Part shown: positions 55,031 to 64,000 of the stretch, in pieces | Layout of the letters: each line of letters starts with the position of its first letter | Position numbering within the stretch: the first letter of the stretch is position 1 | Source of the DNA: Luzula sylvatica | Lineage: Eukaryota; Streptophyta; Magnoliopsida; Poales; Juncaceae | DNA: 64,000 nucleotides | Reading direction: 5' to 3' | Assembly (NCBI GenBank): GCA_946800325.1 | Contig: OX326956.1 | Coordinates: 39,174,052-39,238,051 of the forward strand | Program-made: the position numbers and the translations under genes | Notes under the pieces: generated by a model | What the model saw: only the letters and a program-made list of their open reading frames with translations | Told to the model about the DNA's origin: nothing | The model's database searches: none

Positions 55031-57600
55031 GGTTTGGCGACAAGTTACTGCTGAGGCATTTTTGGAGACGTAGGTACGTGTGAGACGAGTCGGTCGTCGA
55101 GCACGTAAAAGGTGATTAAATCTCACGAAATTATTCAGCGAACTCCGTAATCATATCTGGTGTCAATTTATCTATATTTATCTTATTTACTTATTCGTAT
55201 ATTAATTTGTTAATTAGCATAGCATCTATATTAAAAGTTACAAGATTAAAAGTGCTTAAATTACATATAGTTACATTAGTTTTCGCATATTTAAGCATAT
55301 TCATCCCTTCTAGGTCATTTTTGGACAACATTCTGGTCATTCGAATTTTTTTTGAGATTATTTGGTTTCTGTTTCAGGCAATTATTTTAGAGATATATCT
55401 GACTTCTTTTAATATACAACCTCGACTTTGATGAAATTTGCAAAAATGTTACTTTGATCTAATTTCTAGAAATAGCGTTTTCATCAGATCAGTTGGCAAA
55501 AATGAATTTTTCTTTTTGAAAAAAATATTTACTGGGTCTAAAATAAGAAAAAGTAAAATAAAAATAGCAAAAAAATTAACATTTTCGTCAGTTTATATGG
55601 CGAAAATGACAATAAAAAAATCATTTTCGCGAACTTATTTGGCGAAAATACATGTATTTTGACCCCATAATAGATGGACGGCATGTATTTTTGCCAACTG
55701 ATAGTACTAATACATATCGTTTTTAGCGTTAATATATTGTTACTATTGTGATATAGAATTTTTTTAATATGTATTACATTTTAGTGTCAAATAGATTATT
55801 AACACGTGATCGAATAAATTTATAATTATATCAAGAGGTTAATCGGTTTCAAGTTATCCAAATTCAGATTTATGCTCTTCTATGTTCAGGTCATTTGGTT
55901 ACAAGTCATTCGTGTTATGCGATAATCAAGCAACATGTCATTTGAGTCACGAATCATTTGCACCAGGGACCGTTCAAGTGTCGGGTCATTCGGATTTCGG
56001 TTCGATTTATATTTCGAGTCGTTCGGATTTCAATTTTGGGTCGTTCGGGTTTGAGTGGTTGATTTTTTAATATTTTTCGGTTTTGTTCGGGTTTGAATGG
56101 GTCGGGTCACATTTTGCCAGCTCAAATTTTAATGGACTCAAATGTATCAATTTTTCTGACATAATATAACATTTATATCAGCATATTAATTTTCTACTCA
56201 ATATTTTTGAACATATAGAATAGAGGCCGGTCCTGTAGATCCGGATGCCCCCAAACAACAAAATAATAATATTAATATAGTTATTCATAAATTATAAAAA
56301 CAACAACAAAATTATGATTATAGTTAGACATGAATTATAATTATTAATAATAATGCTATTAAATTATTAGTTATAAGATATGAAAATATGTTATTTTTTT
56401 ATTACATATTTGTTCATGCATTTATTTGGAAATGCTCCCGAAATATGGCATAATTATTTTATATCAAGAAAAATAACTTGTACTATTTAATTGAATAAGA
56501 TACATTGTAAATAAAAAATTGTAATATGAATTATAGTTTTTTAGTTTATTGCAAAAAAAATAAAGTTTTTTCAATTTAACGAAATTTATATTTCGTAAAC
56601 AAATTTAATATGGAAGCGATGTTCAATTACTTGTTTTGCTATTTTTCTATTATTTTCTTTTTATTTTCTTTGCTTTCTTATTCTTCTTCTTTTTCTTCAC
56701 CTGCCTTCTTGTAGAATATCTCAATAATTTGTTCGATTATTTAAAACAAATATTTCATTTTGCTTTATATATATACTGAATATATACAAAATGGATGATA
56801 ATATATCACTATTCATGACATGTCTTTTTTTAATTAATCAAAAATCATTTACCAGTTATTTATGTCTTATTCACCAACCTAACTACAAAGTATCAAGTAT
56901 GGAAAATATATATATGTGCGCCATTAAAATAAGTTGAGATTCCTGACAGAGGATCTTAAAATCCTAAAATGATATTACTTTAATCCGAAAAAAACAAGAA
57001 AAAAAAAGTTGTGCCGAGGCACTGCAACATATAGATTAAAGTGGATAAACCAATGAATACTAACAATCAACAGTAAAGCTGGCCCAATTCAGCAAAATTG
57101 AAACATTCATTTTGAGATTAATCGTACCAAAAGAATAAACATCGAATATTATTGAAATAATAATGAGAATTAATGAATGTATCCTAGTCTGATGGACTCA
57201 TTTTCAAAAATTAAATCATTGTACCCTTTTTTCGAAGTAATATCGCAAATTTACAGATGAACAAATAGCATGCCAAGTAATATCGCAAATTCATTCGTAT
57301 CGTGTTATCCTATATGATTCTTATCTCAGCAGCGAATTCTATAGCAAGGGCATTCTAGTCATATTGTTATTCTTAATTACGTATTTGATCTCTATTTACT
57401 CCATTTTTGTTTAAGAAACTCGATTAATCACTTATTTTTCTATTTCTAGTTTCGATCACAAATAATAACAAAATAAACAAAGTAAACAAACACCAGAAAT
57501 GTTAAATGAACACTCGAGATTACATCAAAATCACTAAATATTATCAAAATCACTGTGAGTAATTGAATTACTCTAATTACATAACTACGACAAAATTAAA
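55031..57600. other. AT-rich intergenic DNA with decayed repeats
   Basis: At 55430-55690 a TTTTCGTCAG / GGCGAAAATG motif recurs in several forms (a retroelement-like repeat). At 55880-56110 TCGGGTCATTCGGATTTCGG motifs recur. At 56221-56255 AGAGGCCGGTCCTGTAGATC resembles one hAT end. No gene recognised. Confidence 0.4.
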
Positions 57601-57686
57601 CTAATCATAATAATAATTTTCGCTTACCTTTTTCCACAGACACGCTTTTCTAACTAATCCTTTTTAGCACGATCAATTGCTAAAAT

Positions 57687-58650
57687 TCATCGAATTTTTC
57701 TAGATAAGTAATTAATCCCACATCCTGCAGACAAAGTCTTTTCTTTCCAGATTCGACGCGTAAATGCCACAACTTTATTCTTCGACCATTTCTCATTCCT
57801 CCTCTCTTTCTTCAGAAATGCACTCAGTCTAGGCCTTCTCTTTATCACACTGCCCTTTATTTTCAAATTGCGCAGTTTCCACCTCTTATCCTTTTCTGAG
57901 CATGAAATTATCTTCTCGAAATCGAAATCGAAATCGACCAATTCTTTCGATTTCCAAATGTTTGTCTCTTGTACTGGCGAGATAGGAGGAGGAATTGGAG
58001 GAAAACGAGCAAGTAGAGAAGTGTAGTGATCTATCAAAACGAGATATAATTGTTGAAATTTCGCAATCCTTTCTTCGAGTTCGGGCTTTTTGAGATAGTA
58101 CATCTCGGCTTTTTTAGCAAACGAGTCCCCGTTTTGTAGATCTATTAGACAGAACATTGATTTCGTATTTTCTTCAAGATCTGCAAAATGAAAATATAAG
58201 TAAGTAAAAAAGTGTACAAGTTCTGTAAAATGTGATTTGGGGCAAATATAGAAAATTACTGACCTGAAAGAAATGATTTCATTACTGTGGAGATTGAAGA
58301 ACTGGAAGAACGATCGAGTAGAGTAGTGCATTGATCTGACAAGAGACGATACAATTCTTCGAATTCCGCAATTCTTTGCTCCAGTTCAGGTTTCTTCAGA
58401 TAAAACGTCTTTACCCTTTCGACGAACGAGTCTCCGTTTTGTACATTTATTAAATCAAGCATCGATTTTGCATTATCTTCCAGATCTGCAGAAAAAAAGG
58501 AAAAAAAGATGAATTAAGTAAACAAACAAACAAAAACAATGAACAAGTACCTTATTTGAGTATAAATTACATACCAGATATCATTGATTGAAGAAGCAGT
58601 GAATGATCGTCATTACCACAAATCAATCGGAAACGAAATCCTCCTTCCAT
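57687..58650 (-). CDS. NET/KIP1-like protein with two tandem partial NAB modules
   Basis: Three exons on the minus strand, 58650-58575, 58485-58264 and 58180-57687, give 263 residues with both introns in phase 1. Residues from exon 2 (DLEDNAKSMLDLINVQNGDS, YLKKPELEQRIAEFEELYRL, LSDQCTTLL) and exon 3 (DLEENTKSM, LQNGDSFAKKAEMYYLKKPE, QQLYLVLIDHYTSLL) both match the second half of the NAB actin-binding domain of NETWORKED/KIP1 proteins. The tryptophan-rich first part of NAB (WWWxSHxxPKxSxWL) is not present in the short first exon, MEGGFRFRLICGNDDHSLLL. A basic C-terminal tail with many Lys/Arg follows. NAB domains bind actin filaments; whether half-domains can do so is unknown. Splice sites and frame are consistent, so I call it a gene, not a relic. 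It is much shorter than typical NET proteins, which have long coiled coils. Confidence 0.78.
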
Positions 58651-59553
58651 TTCGTAATCAATCTGAACTTCAGAATTCAATTCCAGTAAATTCGGAACAC
58701 TAAAACTCAACAGCGAACAAGAAATCAATTAAAGCTGATTCAATACGAGAGAGAGAATGGAGCGTATAGCAAGAACAATAAAATGCGGTAATTAGGTTTT
58801 CTGAGGTGCATATGTAAGCAAAGATTTCTTAATCTTCACACGAAATCTCTCCATATATACTCGTAATCGAAGATCTTTCCTAATATACATGTTATCGAAG
58901 AATTCTCCTTTGTTGGCTCAGATTTTTTACCGTTGGAATTATCAGCATCGCGCTTTCTATGAAAATTACTTTATTGCCCTCTGGGCCTGTTGGGGTTTAT
59001 ATGGGCCTTTAAGGGTAGTTTCGTCATTATAATTGGATTGTGTTACCCCGACCTCCAATTTAAACGAAAATGGAGAGGACTGGAGTCTTGTAGTACAATG
59101 TTACTTAAAAGTTTTATTTTTAACATTATAAATGGAGAGTTTTTTTTAATTAGTTTATAAATTTAAACAAAATACTTCTGAAGTATTACTAATGAATAAT
59201 ATCTTGTAATTTAAGTTTTAAGGATTTGTTTTTTGTGATTAAAACAGATAAAATTATGATCATACTAATAAAAAATAAAACAAGAAAATAGAACAAATCA
59301 AAAGACTTCATTTATGAAAGGAAACAAAAAAAAAATGATATAATCCCGAGTAGCACAAATCCTCTACCCATCACTTCAAAAAATAATTCTTTGGTAAATA
59401 AAACCCCGCAAAAACAAAAATGATCAAATCTCAATTATTACGACACTAAGATATCGAAACCGATTTAAAAAATGCCTTATACTTGTGCATTTTAATATTA
59501 ATCTAATAAACCGCCAAAGATATTAGTCTCTCTCATACGATGAAATTTTCATC
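58651..59553. other. Intergenic space between two minus-strand genes
   Basis: 5' flank of the NAB gene (GAGAGAGAGAATGG near 58746) and 3' flank of the carrier gene. A GGGCCTGTTGGGGTTTATATGGGCC palindrome-like motif lies at about 58983. No other gene. Confidence 0.4.
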
Positions 59554-61671
59554 TTATAACCCGATTTTCTTCTGGTACTTCTGGATTTGATTCAAGAATA
59601 TCCAAGTCATCTATTCACCAAACCAAACACCAATAATTAGTAAAAAAAAGGTGAATATTAATTTTGTGATTTTGAATTACCATGACGTGAGGGGCGATTC
59701 TGACGCAGTAGACAGGAAAACCTGTGTAGAACTTGAACGGTCCACCGCTCTTTAGAGTTTTCAGAGCGCAGTCCACGGACCCGGTGTACGGGTACTTGCC
59801 GGCGGCGTCAGGCTGCATCTTTTGGATCTGAGTTTTCACGTAGTCGAACGGCAAACTGCATGCAGCTGCGAAGAATCCCGACACGGCACTCGCTCCTGTA
59901 CAAAAAAAGAAAGAATATATTTACAAATGTATGAAATAATACAGAAATTTCCAAAAATGCCCCTGTATTACTAGAAATTGCAAGAACCGTGTACAAAAAA
60001 AGAATAAATTTAGAAATGTATTAACATACGAAATTTCCAAAAATGCCCCCCGTATACTGGAAATTGCAAGAACCGTGTACAATAAAAAAAATTAGAAATG
60101 TACTAAATTAATACGGAAATTTCCAAAAATGCCCCTGTATTACTGAAAACTGCGAGAACCATTTACTGCTAAGACAATCCTAAAAGAAAACGCTACCGAC
60201 AAGAGTTTCATTTAACAATCAACACTGTTTGAAAGGATACAATAATAGGGGCTCTTTTGCAATTTTCTCAAGACCGTAGGGTTTCTTTTTGCAATTTAGA
60301 CATAATGTAGGGGCTTTTTCTTGCAAATGTTATAAAAGAAGATTTGATGATGACGTACCGACAACAGTGCTGATTTCGCCGAAGCCGAGGGAGTCCCTGA
60401 AGAGCTCGACACTCTGGTCGTAGCTGGCGAGCATGCCCATGTTGAGAGCCATGGCACGGACCACGGTAGGACCGGCTCCCTTCCAGAGTGCCAAGATACC
60501 TTCGTCAGAAGTGATACGGAACAACGCGTGGAACGCGTTCTTGTAGTGCCGCCTCTGAGCCGCGGGGAGGGTTGCATCAGCTTGCATTCTGATGAGTGCC
60601 AGGTCAGCAGGACTTCCTACGCACGCTCCGATTGCGCCAGCTGTCAGGCCAATTACGGCCTTTTGGAGGAGAGGGAGTGGCTTCCCGTCGTTGGCTTCTA
60701 CTGCCTTGTTTGTTAAAACCCTTAATGAATGTAAGGGAGTTTTTAGTGTGATTTTAGATGGTTGAGGGGTGTTTTTTGCAAATTAGGAGTGATAAGACAT
60801 GTATATGACTAGTTAGAATAGAAAATAGGTATACCTGAAAGTGCCCAATCTAGCGGTTGTGTAAGTAGCTTGCCTTAGTAGACCAGCAGATAGACCCTGT
60901 TAGTTATGTGAATATATAAGATACAATAATAATATAGAAACAATTATTCAAACTTTGTGAAAAAATAATTGAGATTTTATACATGCAGCAAGAATGGCAC
61001 CTTCCTAGATCTAGATCTATGATTATTTAATTGATTGGATTCGTTGTATTTAATGCAAAGCTTAATTCAAATATACCAATCAAAATTAAACTCTTTATCA
61101 AAGATCCACACAAAAGAGAAAATGGATGCTCAATTCAATCAGATCACAAGTAAAAAAATCAAAACAAGCAAAATATATATGAAATAGTAGCAATCTTGAG
61201 TAATTCATACAGCAACATTGGAATTAAAAATATAATTAGTTTGCATGCATTTTTCAAATTCCTTACCAACTTAAACTACAGCTAATTGCTAACCGTTAAC
61301 TAACTACAAATAATTAAAATAAAAGAATCACAGCAAAGAAATAGATGAAACCTTGTACAAAGATCCGAAACCCTCACTAGCAATCATAGCCTTAGTAACT
61401 TGAACAGCCGATCCTTGCCCTAGCTGGATCCTAACCTACGAAAACCAAAATTCAAACACAATTAATCAAATCAAATCACGATCAGACCAGATCCGATCAA
61501 CCAAACCAATTCCAAACCCCTAAATCTCAAGATCTCACACCGTACCTTAATCATATCGATTGGTTGGATGACGCAAGTAGCAAGCATACCAGATGCGCCG
61601 CCATTCACGAACGGCTTGATAGTGCCCCACACACCGACCGGTGCCTTCGCTTGCTGCTTCGCATCCGCCAT
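59554..61671 (-). CDS. DTC: Mitochondrial dicarboxylate/tricarboxylate carrier (DTC)
   Basis: Inner-membrane solute carrier that exchanges 2-oxoglutarate, malate and related di- and tricarboxylates. Six exons on the minus strand: 61671-61546, 61435-61352, 60896-60835, 60720-60359, 59895-59681 and 59610-59554, giving 301 residues with all GT-AG junctions in frame. Three mitochondrial carrier repeats are visible by their PX(D/E)XX(K/R) signatures: PIDMIKV (about 38), PADLAL in SPADLALIRMQAD, and PFDYVKT in SLPFDYVKTQIQK. Nearly every block (FVNGGASGMLATCVIQPIDM, GLSAGLLRQATYTTARLG, VVRAMALNMGMLASYDQS, FPVYCVRIAPHVM, WIFLNQIQKYQKKIGL) agrees with Arabidopsis DTC from memory. The first Met follows a TA-rich stretch (TCTATATTATGG on the minus strand at about 61757). 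The largest intron with repeats is 59896-60358. No damage is seen. Confidence 0.96.
59925..60165. repeat. Three-unit tandem repeat in a DTC intron
   Basis: About 80-base units, each with AATACAGAAATTTCCAAAAA-like sequence, ATGCCCC(C)TGTAT and GAAATTGCAAGAACC, recur three times in intron 4 (between exons 4 and 5). They are diverged by several bases each. Confidence 0.88.
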
Positions 61672-62669
61672 TTTCCTTCGTTTGTTGTTCTTTTGAGAGT
61701 AGGAGAGGCGAAAGCGAGAAAGAGAGATCTGTGTAATGGATCTCTGTGGCCATAATATAGACGAGCTAATACACTATTTCCATGTGAGACGTAGTACGCA
61801 TGTAAAAATGTAGAGGGTCATATAATAAATAAATAGAAGTCCACTACACGAATTATTACATGACAATGAGTATAGAGTATCGATATTTTGAGCTGTGAGA
61901 GTTTGGTGGCTTGGTGTGTAAGTGTTCGACGAAAAGGTTAGGTTTATACACTCGGTGTATACACCAGAATTACAATCATAGCAATCTGTATACTGGAACC
62001 AACTTGTCAGTGAATCACGGTTCAGTACACTAAGTGTAAGATAATCTTAAAGCTCTCGTGGTCATGAATGACGGTCCGCTATACAATGCGGCGGAATTTT
62101 ATATTTTGGCCCCTCTATTTTGTTATTTTTGCATATAAGGTTATTTTTTATGGAAATATTTACTTTTTAGTCCCGGAAGAGTGCCCTACAACTGTACCGG
62201 TACTGAAAGCATTACAAGGAAAAATATTGTTTTCCTTTTTTTTTTAAGTCAAATTCCAGATTTGTGGATAATAAAAAAGAATGTATCTGATGTAAATTGA
62301 TTGGAGCACCACCATCATTTGAAGTTTTTTTCATTATCTATTTTGTAGAGAAATATTTTACAAATTTAATAATCAATGAATGGGTCATGGTATTCTTTTC
62401 TGTTAATTATTCTAGACTTTTTTTTAGATCTACAGATATCATTGTTATATAAATGGACATGTTTTCCATCAAACCCAATTGTTGTCGTTTAAGACCAGCA
62501 TCGGCCCGGGGCAAGCCCAACAAATTCACGGACTGAGGCATCATTTTACGATTTAATATGATACGCAATCAGGTCCAGGCTCAAATTTTCATGTACTCGA
62601 AACCGAGTCTGCAATTAGATTTCGTATACAATTAATTTATTTGATTAAATGCAACATAATTATCACAAT
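61672..62669. other. 5' flank of DTC and intergenic DNA
   Basis: The first 100 bases upstream of the ATG hold the 5' UTR (GATCTCTCTTTCTCGCTTTC on the minus strand). From 62460 a CATCGGCCCGGGGCAAGCCC stretch resembles hAT-type ends, with a counterpart (CGGGCGGTGCAAGCCC) at about 63066. No gene. Confidence 0.4.
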
Positions 62670-62675
62670 TGATTG

Positions 62676-62860
62676 TGTGACTTATTGGTTGAGACTAAAT
62701 TTGTTCCAACTTATTTAAGGTTTAAATCTTGCCTAGATCAATTTTTTTTTTATGTTTCCATTGTATTTGAAAAAAAAAATCTAAAACTATAGCTTGTGAG
62801 ATTCGAACTCATGACTTCTAACAAGAAATATAATTGTTTTACCAATGAACCAGAAGATTT
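62676..62860. repeat. Two opposed tRNA-like SINE heads
   Basis: On the plus strand, GTGACTTATTGGTTGAGACT and GGTTTAAATCTTG (62676-62740) resemble A and B boxes. On the minus strand, TTCATTGGTAAAACA and GAGTTCGAATCTCAC (62845-62790) do so as well. The two point at each other across a poly-T/poly-A stretch. No functional tRNA is claimed. Confidence 0.5.
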
Positions 62861-64000
62861 TTATGATATTTAGTAGTTTTATTATAATTATATTTATTTT
62901 TAACTGGATAAATCATATTTTTCGTTTGGACCTCCTAAAATTTGAATCTGAAGACCGGCCATTTTCGACCTATAGCTGGGGCCGGGTCAGTACGCAATAT
63001 TTTGTAATAAATCATATGTATTATATCAAATTTCTATGATTGTAAGTTATTTTGCCGGATTCACGGGCGGTGCAAGCCCAACTAGCTTTTTTTTTTGTTA
63101 TTTGTAGTTTTAGCGATTTTCTATGAATTTTTTTGTGTTTTTAATCTTACTTAATAGAATAATAATTATAATACAACTGCACAGATATTTTTTAAACCTT
63201 GAAATATCAAATATTTTCATCTAAAAGATTTTAAATGTATTGCCCAATCATCACTACATGTTTTTTTTTATCTATCGTCAAAAAATCATTTTCTTTATTG
63301 TCTATATAGTTTTCAAGATAAAATTATAATAATGTTGAATGAAAAACAGTTACGAATAAATGATACTTTGAATTATTTTATGAAACAATAACATGTTGAA
63401 TTATTTTTATTTCATATTTTTAGGAGTACTTTTGTAGTGATACGAATAACTGTTATAAACTCGGGAAAAAGCACCCAAAATGTCGGAGCCGGCATTGTTT
63501 AAGACCAATGGCATCATCATCATATGATTTTAGTTTTCATTGATTTTTTTTTTAAAAGCGTGTTGTTATTTTCAGATTTATTAGTGGTAGTTGGGCCTAA
63601 CTGCCTACTCATGAATCGAAAAATTCTGAAGAGCAGCAGACCGCGACCATGAGCCTAAGTTTTGAAGCATAGTTTGGATAGGAAATTTGGTTTTATGCAG
63701 GAAATGAATTTGGGTGTTCGGGTGTCCATTGAAGGATCCATGGAATTCAATCCCAATAGAGCTGATCCTAGGATATGTGATTAAAGTGAGCCATTTGCAA
63801 AACTTATCTCAGAGATCATTTTTTAATAGGATTGGTCCAAAAAATTATTACGGAAAATATATGAGCGAATTTAAGGGAAATTTTCAAAAAACCCCCTATC
63901 TTTTTTGGATATTCTAAAAAAACCCCTATCTTTATGGAAACTCCAAAAAACCCCCTCTACCTAATTTTTATTTTCAAATACCCCCCTATAGAGGTTAAAA
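62861..64000. other. AT-rich window end with a CCCCCTATC minisatellite
   Basis: No gene. At 63880-63975 the motif AAAAAACCCCCTATCTTT recurs about four times, a sequence often seen at plant repeat ends. The ORF at 63714-63917 has no recognised domain. Confidence 0.5.

Noticed and set aside
59925..60165. Regularly spaced repeats that could suggest a CRISPR-like array
   Set aside because: Plant nuclear DNA, only three diverged units, no spacer structure, inside an intron.
62785..62850. A possible minus-strand tRNA gene with GAGTTCGAATCTC
   Set aside because: The B box is good but the stem pairs and anticodon region do not form a normal tRNA; a SINE head is more likely.

Overview
This is nuclear DNA from a flowering plant, most likely a eudicot. 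It is AT-rich, the genes have GT-AG introns and CT-rich leaders, and the proteins are plant-specific (CBL-interacting kinases, an LRR receptor kinase, a NET/KIP1-type actin-binding protein and the plant DTC mitochondrial carrier). The species cannot be named from the sequence. I find six protein-coding genes. The rest is dense, nested transposable-element DNA, much of it dated by target-site duplications (TSDs) that can be read directly.

Layout. 1-4.25 kb: tails of two Ty1/copia retrotransposons with long related LTRs, ending in a GT microsatellite. 4.25-13.8 kb: retroelement scraps, an LTR-like repeat split by an AT-rich MITE that is itself split by a hAT element, and a short Helitron. 13.8-22.1 kb: two tandem CIPK genes (A and B), each with three exons, with a relic hAT transposase fragment between them. 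22.8-32.1 kb: a nested complex in which inverted AT-rich arms enclose two Mutator-like elements (one with a perfect 10-bp TSD), while the right arm holds a hAT element that holds a Helitron. 32.4-39.4 kb: MITEs, hAT elements, palindromes and a solo LTR with its 5-bp TSD. 40-41.8 kb: the third CIPK (C). 43.4-44.7 kb: a tandem duplication. 45.9-48.6 kb: an LRR receptor-like pseudokinase of the CaMRLK/MEE62 type. 49-57 kb: more hAT and foldback elements and a second copy of the LTR-like repeat. 57.7-58.65 kb (minus): a small gene with two tandem half-NAB modules. 59.55-61.67 kb (minus): the six-exon mitochondrial dicarboxylate/tricarboxylate carrier. The last 2 kb hold tRNA-like SINE sequence and no gene.

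The three CIPKs are one tandem family, the catalytic half of CBL-CIPK calcium signalling. Genes A and C are closer to each other than to B and share a block of upstream sequence, so the TE complex between B and C probably expanded an originally compact array. The other three genes have no obvious link to them. The most distinctive element family is a non-autonomous hAT whose subterminal regions are built of repeated GGATACG-type motifs in opposite orientation at the two ends. It is present in five copies, four of them with readable 8-bp TSDs.
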